Below are positions 32,036 to 40,631 of a stretch of DNA of 64,000 nt, piece by piece; the first letter of the stretch is position 1; each line of letters opens with the position of its first letter. The DNA lies in assembly GCA_963802795.1 (NCBI GenBank), contig CAWDJV010000005.1, positions 806,001 to 870,000 of the forward strand, written 5' to 3'. Below the pieces are notes generated by a model, which saw only the letters and a program-made list of their open reading frames with translations, ran no database searches and was not told the origin of the DNA. Source of the stretch: JAIBJN01 sp963802795 (lineage in GTDB: Bacteria; Actinomycetota; Thermoleophilia; Gaiellales; Gaiellaceae). Both the position numbers and the translations under genes were made by a program.

Positions 32036-32650
32036 ATGGCGACACTGGCTTTCAACCGGGAGGAGATCGCGCCGCGCGAGCTCAGGCCCGAGGTCCTCGA
32101 GATGGACGGCATCTCGCGCGCGGCCGTCGAGGCGCACTACAAGCTCTACGAGGGGTACGTGGCGAAGCGGAACGAGATCCTGCAGCGCCTAGGCGAGGTC
32201 GACCTCTCCGCCGCGAACCAGGTCTACTCGGAGGTGCGCGCGCTCAAGGTCGAACTCAGCTTCGCGATCGGGGGCGTCAAGAACCACGAGATCTACTTCG
32301 CCCACCTGGGCGGCGGGGGCGGCAACCCCGACGGCGCGATCGCCGAGCTGATCGAGCGCGACTTCGGCGGGGCCGACGCGTGGCGCGCCGACCTGAAGGC
32401 CAGTGGCATGGCGGGCCGAGGGTGGGCCTGGACCGCCTACGACTGGGACGAGCAGCGGCTCTTCAACTACGTCGGCGACGCGCAGAACACCTTCCCGATC
32501 TGGAACGCGACCCCGCTCGTCGCACTCGACGTCTACGAGCACGCCTACTTCCTCGACTACCAGACCGACCGCGGGTCCTACATCGAGGCGTTCTTCGGCA
32601 ACCTCGACTGGGACGTCGTCAACGGCTGGGTCGAGGCCTACAGGCTGTAG
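32036..32650 (+). CDS. sodA: Fe/Mn superoxide dismutase
   Basis: 204 residues from the ATG at 32036. All four metal ligands are visible: His34 (AVEAHYKLYEGYV), His84 (VKNHEIYFAHLGG), Asp165 and His169 (ALDVYEHAYFLDYQTDR). Motif ASGMAGRGWAWTAYDW replaces the commoner FGSGWAWL, and GGGGGNPDG the commoner glycine-rich loop, so it belongs to a divergent actinobacterial/archaeal-like branch but should be active. It converts superoxide to peroxide and oxygen. Metal specificity cannot be decided by eye. Convergent with folE2, 7 bases apart. Confidence 0.92.
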   Translation: MATLAFNREEIAPRELRPEVLEMDGISRAAVEAHYKLYEGYVAKRNEILQRLGEVDLSAANQVYSEVRALKVELSFAIGGVKNHEIYFAHLGGGGGNPDGAIAELIERDFGGADAWRADLKASGMAGRGWAWTAYDWDEQRLFNYVGDAQNTFPIWNATPLVALDVYEHAYFLDYQTDRGSYIEAFFGNLDWDVVNGWVEAYRL

Positions 32651-32657
32651 CCGACCA

Positions 32658-33641
32658 TCAAACGGCCCGCAGCCAGTCCCTGAGCTCGGTGTGCCGGGCC
32701 GAGTGGCCTCCGTCTGCGAGCTCTGCGCGCAGCTCGCCGACTGCTCCGAAGCGCTCGGCCAGCACGTCGTGGTTGTGGATCGTCTCGAAGTTGAGCTGGC
32801 GCGCCAGCACGAAGTCGTCGTCCTCGAGCTCCGGGTAGGCGTCGAGCGCGCCTTTGACCATGAGACGCACGGAATCCTCGACGAAGCGAGGCGCCAGGTG
32901 CGCGTGCTCGACGACGAAGAGCTCGTCCGGGCGCTTGAGCAGCTCGTAGACCGGGGAGCTCATCGACTGCTCGACCAGCTCGACCAGGTCTTCCGCGTCC
33001 AGGCGGAGCTCCGTCCCGAGGTAGAGCGTCCCGCGCCCGCGCTGGTTGTGGGTCGCCAGCGGGACTAGCTCGAGGATCCGCTCGACGTCGGCGTCCTCGA
33101 AGCCCGCGTCGCCGAGCCGCTCGGCCGCCTGGTCGCGAACCAGCCCTTGCGCGCACGGGCAGGCATTGATGCCGGTCGCCTCGACGCCGACCAGCCGTCT
33201 TGAGGCCGAGCGCGACGCGGCGGCGAGGCCGATCAGCGTCACGAGCTCCTGCGTGCGCAGGCCCGTGACCGGCGTCGAGCGTTCGATTGGGTAACGGGCG
33301 GCGATCTTCACCTCGGCGCGGAGCGCGTCCTGGCGTCCGACGATGTGGCTCGCAATGTGCTCGGCGAGCTGCTCGACGAGCAGCATCTCGCCGATCACGA
33401 GCTCGTCGATCGCTTCCTCGAAGAGCTCCGGGAAGCGGGACATGTGCACGCCCTTGCGCGCGGGATCGAGGTCGACGAAGCAGTCGATCTCGGCGGAGAC
33501 GAGCGCGTCGCGGCCGCCGTGCTGCATCCGCACCGCCTTCTGCACCCCGGTGACGCCCGCGCGCGAGAGCCCGAGCTGGACGTCCGGGACGGACGCCTGC
33601 AGGTCAACCGTCCCCGCCGTCGGCGTTAGTCTCCGTTCCAC
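32658..33641 (-). CDS. folE2: GTP cyclohydrolase IB / MptA
   Basis: 327 residues from a GTG at 33641 (MERRLTPTAGTVDLQASVPD). The FolE2/MptA family is clear: LGLSRAGVTGVQKAVRMQHG, SAEIDCFVDLDPARKGVHMS, RFPELFEEAIDEL, AARYPIERSTPVTGLRTQEL and the metal-site motif EATGINACPCAQGLVRD with its Cys. The enzyme opens GTP for tetrahydrofolate-type pterin synthesis (FolE2) or makes the 2',3'-cyclic phosphate (MptA); sequence alone does not settle which. The product would support the folate cofactor needed by ThyX. It is divergent from a minimal histidine-kinase-like gene, 24 bases away. Confidence 0.9.
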   Translation of the reverse strand: MERRLTPTAGTVDLQASVPDVQLGLSRAGVTGVQKAVRMQHGGRDALVSAEIDCFVDLDPARKGVHMSRFPELFEEAIDELVIGEMLLVEQLAEHIASHIVGRQDALRAEVKIAARYPIERSTPVTGLRTQELVTLIGLAAASRSASRRLVGVEATGINACPCAQGLVRDQAAERLGDAGFEDADVERILELVPLATHNQRGRGTLYLGTELRLDAEDLVELVEQSMSSPVYELLKRPDELFVVEHAHLAPRFVEDSVRLMVKGALDAYPELEDDDFVLARQLNFETIHNHDVLAERFGAVGELRAELADGGHSARHTELRDWLRAV

Positions 33642-33665
33642 CCGGAGAACGTAGCAGCCCAGTCC

Positions 33666-34250
33666 ATGACCAACGACCGCCAGTTCGCCGAGCTCGTCTC
33701 GGTCGCGTGCCACGACATCAAGACGCCGCTCGCCACGGTGTACGGCTTCGCGCGCACGCTCGAGAAGCTTCCGCTCGAGGACCCGGCGCCCCGCTACCTG
33801 GAGATGGTCGCCGCCGCGTCGGCGCAGATCGATGATCTCGTCGAGCAGCTGCGGCTCGTAGCGAGGATCGAGTCCGGCCAGTACGGGCCCGTCCTCGCCG
33901 AGCGCGACTCGCTGGAGCTGGCCCGCGAGGCAGCGGAGCGGCTGGAGGAGGGCAGGGTGAACGTCTCGGGCTCGGGCGTGCCGGTGAGCATCGACCCCGA
34001 GCCGACGATCCGCGCTCTCTCTCAGCTCGCGCGCGCGGCCGCCCGCTTCGGCGGCCACGAGAGCGTCGACCTCGAGGTGCGCGGGCCCGAGCTCGTCCTC
34101 TCGCCGCTATCGCGCGCCGCCGAGCCCGTCGTGCTGGGCGAGGAGGCCAGGGAGCTTGCCGCGCCGGCGGCGGCTTTGCTGATCCGGGCCCTCGGAGGAG
34201 AGCTCGTCGCCGAGAACGAGCAGCTCCTGATCCGCTTGCCGGCCGCATAG
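33666..34250 (+). CDS. Minimal histidine-kinase-like protein (HisKA with degenerate ATPase)
   Basis: 194 residues from the ATG at 33666. A HisKA domain starts at residue 8 with the H-box VACHDIKTPLATVYGFARTL, and the dimerisation helices run to RLVARIESGQYG. The second half (LAREAAERLEEGRVNVSGSG ... ALLIRALGGELVAENEQLL) matches an HATPase_c outline but lacks the N-box Asn and the G1/G2 glycine boxes. So it may be a phosphotransfer or dimerisation partner instead of an active kinase. No membrane or sensory domain is present. A hairpin at 34303-34336 ends it. Confidence 0.8.
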   Translation: MTNDRQFAELVSVACHDIKTPLATVYGFARTLEKLPLEDPAPRYLEMVAAASAQIDDLVEQLRLVARIESGQYGPVLAERDSLELAREAAERLEEGRVNVSGSGVPVSIDPEPTIRALSQLARAAARFGGHESVDLEVRGPELVLSPLSRAAEPVVLGEEARELAAPAAALLIRALGGELVAENEQLLIRLPAA

Positions 34251-34302
34251 GCGGCCCGGTCCGGCCCCTTCACGTCAGCCGGAGACGCGGTAGCTCAATG
34301 TC

Positions 34303-34336
34303 GAGGAGCCGACGGCACTCGCCGCCGGCTCCTCGC
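34303..34336 (+). terminator. 15-bp hairpin (one mismatch)
   Basis: CGAGGAGCCGACGGC (34303-34317) pairs with 34322-34336 except at one position, loop ACTC, followed by TGAAAACG. It lies 52 bases past the minimal kinase stop and is its probable terminator. Confidence 0.6.
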
Positions 34337-34347
34337 TGAAAACGCCG

Positions 34348-34372
34348 GGGGCCCGGCGTTGCCGGGCCCCCG
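34348..34372 (-). terminator. 11-bp hairpin with T-run, terminator of the repeat surface protein
   Basis: GGGGGCCCGGC (34348-34358) pairs with 34362-34372 over a 3-base loop. Read leftward, the stem is followed by GGCGTTTTC, a classical Rho-independent layout, 27 bases past the stop at 34400. Confidence 0.8.
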
Positions 34373-34399
34373 TCTGGACGTCTTGTTCGCTAGTTCTGG

Positions 34400-37300
34400 T
34401 TACGGCCCCGCAGGGTTGTTCCAGAACACGTAGTTCGCGATCGACCTGGCGAGCTTGCTGTTCGCCGACGTCCCTGGCGTGAAGGTGCCGCTGTCCCCAT
34501 TGGAGTTGAAGGACGCGGCCCCCTGCTGTGCGGACTGGATCGCCGACTGGTTCGTGCCGCAGAACGCGGCCTCCCAGATGGCGAACTTACCGGAGCCGCC
34601 GGTCGGCACCGAGCCGAAGGCCGAGGCGTTCAGCTCTGCCGCCAGCAACTGCTGCAGGAGCTGCATCCTCGCCTGGTCGAGCGCCGTCCGCTTGGCGCCG
34701 GTCGACTTCTTGGAGACGTCGCTCCAGAAGCCGCCCATCAGCTTGCTGATGTCGCCCGGGGGATTCGCTCCGGGACCTTCGATTGCCCGGCCGCAGAGCA
34801 GCCGGTCACCGATCCCGGCCGTCGCTGCGACGCCCGGGAAGTCGTGCCCGAAGCCAGTGCCGCCGAACCAGGCGATCTGGGCCAGCTGCGGATGCGTAGC
34901 CCAGAAGCCCTGGGTGCGGGTCACGCCCTGGCCGGTGTTCTCGAACACACAAGTCACCGTGTCGCCGAGCTTCAGCGAGATGCTGGCGGTCTGCGTGTTC
35001 AGGTCGCCGACGCCTGTGCTCCCACCGCTACCGGTGACAGTGCAGTTGTACGGCGTGTTCGGGTCGGTGGAGCCGCCGATACCCGTGAGCACCCAGCCCA
35101 GAGGCACGAGCTCCTTGACGGTGTAGCTGCCTGCATTCAGGCCGTTCTGAGTGTCCGTCATGCCGCCGGCCAGCGAGAAGTCGTGGTACGGCGACAGTCC
35201 GGTCGTGTTGAAGACGAAGCTCGTCAACGCCCCCTCGGGCTTGATGAGCTTCTTGATGATGATCGTCGCCGACGAGACCCTGAAGCACTCGTTGGTCCCC
35301 GTCAGCTCGGACGACCCTGTGTAGTTGTCGCTGGTGCTGGTGAACACGGCCCGCCAGCAGTACAGCCCGTCGGTGTTCGTGTTCGTGGTCGAAGCCGACG
35401 TCGCGTTACCGCTCGCGTCGATGTCCACGGCGTCACCGATCTTCGTCCCGGCACCGGCCGGGCAGGCACCGCCGCTCACCTCGCCGGGCTGGCAGAGATA
35501 GAACGTCACGTTGCCGGTCAGCGGGAACCCGCTGATCTCGCCCGTAACGGTCGCGGTATCCGACTCGGACGTGCCCCGGTAGACGGTCTTGCCGTTGTCC
35601 GAGGCCGTCGTCTTGGTCGTGGTTGTCGCCGGGCCGATGTGGAACGGCTCGCAGGCGCTGGTCGACGCGGTGAAGTTCGCGTCGCCGTTGTAGCGGGCCC
35701 GGAACGCGTAGTCACCGGCCGCCAGCGCACCCGACGCACCGGAAGGATGCGCCACGCCGCCGACCAGGTTGACCGTGCCCTTGCCCGTCCCGTCGCCCGT
35801 GCACTCATCGTTCGTGAAGAACGTGAACGTCACGTCGCCGGTCGGGTCGAACGCCGCGTTCGTGTCGGACACGGTCGCCTTGTCGTGCACGTTCGTGCCC
35901 AGCGGCTGCGTCGAGTCGAGCGCGATCACGCCGTCGCCCGCGTTGTTGTGCAGCTCCGTCAGCGTCGACGAGCCGGCCGTGTCGATGTGGAACGGCTCGC
36001 AGGCGCTGGTCGACGCGGTGAAGTTCGCGTCGCCGTTGTAGCGGGCCCGGAACGCGTAGTCACCGGCCGCCAGCGCACCCGACGCACCGGAAGGATGCGC
36101 CACGCCGCCGACCAGGTTGACCGTGCCCTTGCCCGTCCCGTCGCCCGTGCACTCATCGTTCGTGAAGAACGTGAACGTCACGTCGCCGGTCGGGTCGAAC
36201 GCCGCGTTCGTGTCGGACACGGTCGCCTTGTCGTGCACGTTCGTGCCCAGCGGCTGCGTCGAGTCGAGCGCGATCACGCCGTCGCCCGCGTTGTTGTGCA
36301 GCTCCGTCAGCGTCGACGAGCCGGCCGTGTCGATGTGGAACGGCTCGCAGGCGCTGGTCGACGCGGTGAAGTTCGCGTCGCCGTTGTAGCGGGCCCGGAA
36401 CGCGTAGTCACCGGCCGCCAGCGCACCCGACGCACCGGAAGGATGCGCCACGCCGCCGACCAGGTTGACCGTGCCCTTGCCCGTCCCGTCGCCCGTGCAC
36501 TCATCGTTCGTGAAGAACGTGAACGTCACGTCGCCGGTCGGGTCGAACGCCGCGTTCGTGTCGGACACGGTCGCCTTGTCGTGCACGTTCGTGCCCAGCG
36601 GCTGCGTCGAGTCGAGCGCGATCACGCCGTCGCCCGCGTTGTTGTGCAGCTCCGTCAGCGTCGACGAGCCGGCCGTGTCGATGTGGAACGGCTCGCAGGC
36701 GCTGGTCGACGCGGTGAAGTTCGCGTCGCCGTTGTAGCGGGCCCGGAACGCGTAGTCACCGGCCGCCAGCGCACCCGACGCACCGGAAGGATGCGCCACG
36801 CCGCCGACCAGGTTGACCGTGCCCTTGCCCGTCCCGTCGCCCGTGCACTCATCGTTCGTGAAGAACGTGAACGTCACGTCGCCGGTCGGGTCGAACGCCG
36901 CGTTCGTGTCGGACACGGTCGCCTTGTCGTGCACGTTCGTGCCCAGCGGCTGCGTCGAGTCGAGCGCGATCACGCCGTCGCCCGCGTTGTTGTGCAGCTC
37001 CGTCAGCGTCGACGAGCCGGCCGTGTCGATGTGGAACGGCTCGCAGGCGCTGGTCGACGCGGTGAAGTTCGCGTCGCCGTTGTAGCGGGCCCGGAACGCG
37101 TAGTCACCGGCCGCCAGCGCACCCGACGCACCGGAAGGATGCGCCACGCCGCCGACCAGGTTGACCGTGCCCTTGCCCGTCCCGTCGCCCGTGCACTCAT
37201 CGTTCGTGAAGAACGTGAACGTCACGTCGCCGGTCGGGTCGAACGCCGCGTTCGTGTCGGACACGGTCGCCTTGTCGTGCACGTTCGTGCCCAGCGGCTG

Positions 37301-38848
37301 CGTCGAGTCGAGCGCGATCACGCCGTCGCCCGCGTTGTTGTGCAGCTCCGTCAGCGTCGACGAGCCGGCCGTGTCGATGTGGAACGGCTCGCAGGCGCTG
37401 ACGGCCGAGTCGGTGTGGAGCGGATCGGAGCCGGCGATGTACTGCGCGTTGAATGCGTAGTCGCCGGCCGGCAGGTCAGGGTGCGTCGCCGAGGTCGCCG
37501 ACGTGCCCGACACCGCGACGCCGGTCTGCGCCACCGGGGTCCCGCTCGTGCAGTCGCCGCCGCTGAAGAACTTGAACGTGACCGTGCCCGTGTACGTGGA
37601 GTTGGGGTCGGTCAGGTTCGCGACGTCGTACACGCTCGTGCCGAGCGGCTGCGTCGAGTTGAGCGGGATCACCGCGCCGCCGGCCGCGTTGTGCAGCTCG
37701 GTCGAGATCTCCGGCGCGACCTTGACGATCGTGTTCGACTGCATCTGGTTGTCCCGCTGGCCGACCGAGGCATTGTCGACCTTGTCGAGGGCGACGTGGT
37801 ACGGCGAGCCATCGATTGACGCGGCCCCGCCGGACGCCCACTGGTGGGAGAGCGCGATGTGCGCCCCGAACCAGAGCGCCACGGAGCAGGTCGTCGTGCC
37901 TTGCTTCGTCACGCAGGCGTCGGCGTCGTTGCCGACCGTGAAGGGGATCGTGATCACCGTCTCGCTGTCGCCGCCATACGTGCCGCTGACGACGGCGGGA
38001 GTGGTCGGAACCCCCATGGTGCCGTTGCGCATCGTGAAGTTGCGCCCTGCAGGCTGCGGGACGTCAGGATTCTCATTGGTGAAGGCCGGATTCGGATCCA
38101 CGGGGATCGGCTCCAGGTCATCGGCGCCCCAGGCGGTGCACGGGCCGTTCGCCTCATTCGAGTTCTTCGGGATGTCCTGGCACAGGTCGGCGTCCGTGAT
38201 CCAGTTCTCCGAGTAGTTCCACGTCGTCAGGTAGTCGTAGGCGTGCTTGCCACCTTTCGTCGTCCCGTACTTCAGCGTGACGCTGTGTGAGCTCCCCGGG
38301 AGCAGGTCGGTCAGCCACAGCCGCTGAACCGTCGCCTCACCCTCCCTGTACGTGGCGTTGTTGTGCTCCAGGTTGCCGTTGATCCAGCGACAACCGAGGT
38401 CACCGCTGGCGTACCCGTCACCGTCGTCGTTCGAGCACTGGTCGTACGTGCCGATGCTCAAATCGGTGAACGCCCACGTGGCCGTGCCCGACGGGCCGGT
38501 CGCGGTGACGTCGTAGTCGGAGATGAAGTAGGCCGGAAGGCTGAAAACGTCGGTGACATTGCCGCCGTCGTCCGCCGTCACGGTGGCCGTGTGCTGCCAC
38601 GACTGGTTGATCGTGTCGTTGACAACGATCTGCACGGCTTCGCCGGATGCCCAGCCGGCACCGGTCAGGGTGACCGTCTCTCCAGGCTGGTAGTCCGCCT
38701 TGTCGCTTGTGATCGTGGGCTCTGAAGCGCTCGAGCCTCCGAGAGCGACGCCGGCAATAACGAACGCCAGCAACACTCCCAAAATCAGCGTTGCGCCACG
38801 CCCTCTTGCGCCGATGCCACGGCGTGCCTTGGCTATCTGTCTTGTCAC
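34400..38848 (-). CDS. Giant secreted repeat protein with Ig-like repeats
   Basis: 1482 residues from a GTG at 38848 with GGGAG upstream. An N-terminal signal/anchor (ATLILGVLLAFVIAGVALGG) is followed by a Big-like domain (ADYQPGETVTLTGAGWASGE), a region with WIN and WNYSENW elements, and one diverged Ig-like repeat. Next are five identical 116-residue repeats (each AGSSTLTELHNNAGDGVIAL to ACEPFHIDT) and a related Thr-rich repeat. A prealbumin/SpaA-like domain follows (AGSYTVKELVPLGWVLTGIG, DTVTCVFENTGQG), then a terminal domain of about 160 residues starting TRTQGFWATHPQLAQIAWFG and ending ANYVFWNNPAGP. No LPXTG or membrane tail is seen. It is probably an adhesin-like or surface-layer-associated stalk. 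A T-run terminator follows. Confidence 0.85.
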   Translation of the reverse strand: MTRQIAKARRGIGARGRGATLILGVLLAFVIAGVALGGSSASEPTITSDKADYQPGETVTLTGAGWASGEAVQIVVNDTINQSWQHTATVTADDGGNVTDVFSLPAYFISDYDVTATGPSGTATWAFTDLSIGTYDQCSNDDGDGYASGDLGCRWINGNLEHNNATYREGEATVQRLWLTDLLPGSSHSVTLKYGTTKGGKHAYDYLTTWNYSENWITDADLCQDIPKNSNEANGPCTAWGADDLEPIPVDPNPAFTNENPDVPQPAGRNFTMRNGTMGVPTTPAVVSGTYGGDSETVITIPFTVGNDADACVTKQGTTTCSVALWFGAHIALSHQWASGGAASIDGSPYHVALDKVDNASVGQRDNQMQSNTIVKVAPEISTELHNAAGGAVIPLNSTQPLGTSVYDVANLTDPNSTYTGTVTFKFFSGGDCTSGTPVAQTGVAVSGTSATSATHPDLPAGDYAFNAQYIAGSDPLHTDSAVSACEPFHIDTAGSSTLTELHNNAGDGVIALDSTQPLGTNVHDKATVSDTNAAFDPTGDVTFTFFTNDECTGDGTGKGTVNLVGGVAHPSGASGALAAGDYAFRARYNGDANFTASTSACEPFHIDTAGSSTLTELHNNAGDGVIALDSTQPLGTNVHDKATVSDTNAAFDPTGDVTFTFFTNDECTGDGTGKGTVNLVGGVAHPSGASGALAAGDYAFRARYNGDANFTASTSACEPFHIDTAGSSTLTELHNNAGDGVIALDSTQPLGTNVHDKATVSDTNAAFDPTGDVTFTFFTNDECTGDGTGKGTVNLVGGVAHPSGASGALAAGDYAFRARYNGDANFTASTSACEPFHIDTAGSSTLTELHNNAGDGVIALDSTQPLGTNVHDKATVSDTNAAFDPTGDVTFTFFTNDECTGDGTGKGTVNLVGGVAHPSGASGALAAGDYAFRARYNGDANFTASTSACEPFHIDTAGSSTLTELHNNAGDGVIALDSTQPLGTNVHDKATVSDTNAAFDPTGDVTFTFFTNDECTGDGTGKGTVNLVGGVAHPSGASGALAAGDYAFRARYNGDANFTASTSACEPFHIGPATTTTKTTASDNGKTVYRGTSESDTATVTGEISGFPLTGNVTFYLCQPGEVSGGACPAGAGTKIGDAVDIDASGNATSASTTNTNTDGLYCWRAVFTSTSDNYTGSSELTGTNECFRVSSATIIIKKLIKPEGALTSFVFNTTGLSPYHDFSLAGGMTDTQNGLNAGSYTVKELVPLGWVLTGIGGSTDPNTPYNCTVTGSGGSTGVGDLNTQTASISLKLGDTVTCVFENTGQGVTRTQGFWATHPQLAQIAWFGGTGFGHDFPGVAATAGIGDRLLCGRAIEGPGANPPGDISKLMGGFWSDVSKKSTGAKRTALDQARMQLLQQLLAAELNASAFGSVPTGGSGKFAIWEAAFCGTNQSAIQSAQQGAASFNSNGDSGTFTPGTSANSKLARSIANYVFWNNPAGP
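35636..37397. repeat. Five direct tandem repeats of 348 bp inside the surface-protein gene
   Basis: The block starting GATGTGGAACGGCTCGCAGG recurs at 35636, 35984, 36332, 36680, 37028 and, as a partial copy, 37376, always 348 bases apart. By eye the full units are identical, including third codon positions. That indicates very recent amplification or constant homogenisation, and the number of copies may vary between strains or be collapsed in assembly. Confidence 0.93.
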
Positions 38849-39134
38849 AGTATTTCTCCCTCTCTCACAACGAGAACCAAGGCCGTCACGGGCGTCGCCA
38901 GTGTTAGGCCACGAAAACTTGCATGCTGCACCGCAGTCCCCTCTCAGGTTGAAAGACGCCTTTCGTACAGGCCCTCACATCCTCCGTTCCGGCCGCGGGG
39001 CCCGTCCACGGTTATCCACAGCAACTTGTGCATACGTCGAACAACTGATGCGGACGAGCGGCCGTGCGACGAATGACGTGCGTCGGGGCTTGCGCACTCC
39101 GGTGCGATCTGCCACGATTCGTTGCGAACCTGCG

Positions 39135-39782
39135 GTGACGAGTAAATCTGAACTGGCCGTCTCGTCTCCAGTGTTGGTAGTCGACGACGAGCCGGATTTC
39201 CGCAGCTTCGTCGCGACCCTGCTGGAGCGGATGTCCCTGCCTGTTGTCGAGGTGTCCACGGGCGCCGAGGCGGTCGCGGTCGCCCGTCGGGAGCGGCCGG
39301 CGCTCGTGGTCGCCGACGTGCGACTCCCTGACATCAGCGGACTCGAGTTGTGCCGCGAGCTCCACGAGCTGCTGGGCGCCGAGTTGCCCGTCATCCTCGT
39401 CTCCGGCGAGAAGGTCGACGATCTCGACCGCTCGGCGGGCCTGCTGCTCGGGGCGGACGATTACTTCGTCAAGCCCTTCGAGCCGAGCCACTTCACGGGA
39501 CGGGTGCGGCGGCTCGTCTCCGGGTCGCGGAACGGAAAGGGGCACAGGGCCCCGGCCAGGGGCCCGGGCGGTCGCGGAGTGACCCCAAGAGAACGAGAGG
39601 TCCTCGCGCTCCTCGCCGAGGGCCTCAGTCGCCCGGAGATTGCCGCGGAGCTGGTCATCAGCCCGAGGACCGTGGGCAGCCACATCCAGCACCTGCTGAC
39701 GAAGTTCAACGTCCACAGCCAGGCGCAGATGGTCGCCGCCGCCTACCGCGACGGCCTCATCGAGTGGTCTTCAGCGCCGTAG
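39135..39782 (+). CDS. LuxR/NarL-family response regulator
   Basis: 215 residues from a GTG at 39135; no ideal ribosome site distinguishes it from starts further upstream. The receiver has VLVVDDEPDFRS, phosphoacceptor Asp in LVVADVRLPDISG, a Ser in ILVSGEK and the Lys in YFVKPFEP. After a Gly/Arg/Pro linker, the LuxR helix-turn-helix is VTPREREVLALLAEGLSRPE with ISPRTVGSHIQHLLTKFNV. Orphan regulator: no kinase is adjacent. The minimal kinase at 33666 and the large PAS kinase at 13917 are candidates for partners, which is inference. Divergent from the giant surface protein, which may be its target. Confidence 0.88.
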   Translation: MTSKSELAVSSPVLVVDDEPDFRSFVATLLERMSLPVVEVSTGAEAVAVARRERPALVVADVRLPDISGLELCRELHELLGAELPVILVSGEKVDDLDRSAGLLLGADDYFVKPFEPSHFTGRVRRLVSGSRNGKGHRAPARGPGGRGVTPREREVLALLAEGLSRPEIAAELVISPRTVGSHIQHLLTKFNVHSQAQMVAAAYRDGLIEWSSAP

Positions 39783-39791
39783 GCGCGTCGG

Positions 39792-40620
39792 CTACCTGAG
39801 GAGCCGGGACAGGCGCCGGTCCTTGAGGACGCGCCCGCCGGTCTGGCACTCGGGGCAGTAGAAGATCGTGTGCTCCTCGAAGTCGACGCGGGCGAGGGGC
39901 GTCCCGCAGTTCGGGCACGGCTCGCCGAGGCGGTTGTGGACGTGGTACGCCTTCTTGTCGGCGACGCCGGCCAGGCGGAGCTCGAGGCCGTGGGCGAGGA
40001 GCTCGCGGATCGTCGCCCCGAGGCGCGCGATCTCCTCGTCCGAGAGCTCGGTCGTGAGGGCGTACGGGGAGAGCTTCGCGCGGTTGAGGATCTCGTTCGA
40101 CCACGCCCGCCCGATGCCGGCGAGGGCACGCTGGTCGCGCAGGAAGGGATGCAGCCGGCGCGCCTCGCGGCGCGCGATCTCGGCGAGCTCCTCGTCCTGG
40201 ATCCGGTCGGCCTCCGGGCCGAGATGCGCCAGCTCCGCGTCGATCTCCTCCGGCCGGTAGACGCCGACGCGGGCGCGCTTCTTCGGGCCGCCCTCGGTGA
40301 GGATCAGCTCGCCGCCGTCCTCGAGGCGTAGCCGGAACGCCGGCGTCTTTAGGTCCCTTGGCGCCGGGCTCGAGGAAGCGGATGCGGCCGGCGCTCATCA
40401 GATGGACGTGAAGGACGAGCTCGCCGTCGTCGGTAGGGAAGAGCAGATGCTTTCCGCGGCGGCGCGCCCCCGCGAAGCGCCGGCCGTCGAGCGCCGAGAG
40501 CGGCGGGTCGAAGGTCTTCAGCGTCGCGATGTGGGCCGGGCCGGCCTTGGCGACCGGCGAGCGGCGCAGCGGATCGTCCAGCGTCTGCCGGGCCGCCTCC
40601 ACTTCGGGAAACTCGGGAAT
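39792..40620 (-). pseudogene. Fpg/Nei-family DNA glycosylase, frameshifted, with ATT start
   Basis: Reads (I)PEFPEVEAARQTLDDPLRRS, with the catalytic Pro and Glu of the family directly after the initiator, then GARRRGKHLLFPTDDGELVL and HVHLMSAGRIRFLEPGAKGPK. At the run 40348-40350 an extra base shifts the frame; in the next frame it continues TPAFRLRLEDGGELILTEGG to IGRAWSNEILNRAKLSPYAL and the zinc finger CPNCG ... IFYCPECQTGGR, ending LSRLLR. So the protein is complete (about 275 residues) once one base is removed. The codon before the Pro is ATT, preceded by AGGAGG. The enzyme would excise oxidised bases. Divergent from the asparaginase-family gene. Confidence 0.8.
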
Positions 40621-40631
40621 GATTCCTCCTC

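Noticed and set aside
34450..34800. LPXTG-type sorting signal in the giant surface protein
   Set aside because: The C-terminus has no LPXTG, hydrophobic tail or basic end; sortase attachment is not supported.
35636..37397. CRISPR-like array
   Set aside because: Repeats are 348 bp, head-to-tail, identical along their whole length and in frame with a protein; there are no short repeats with unique spacers.
34844..37819. Nearly 1000-codon open frame on the plus strand with perfect repeats
   Set aside because: It is the antisense shadow of the surface-protein gene. The minus strand has a signal peptide, Ig-like domains and a terminator, while the plus reading is Arg/Val-rich and has no family features.
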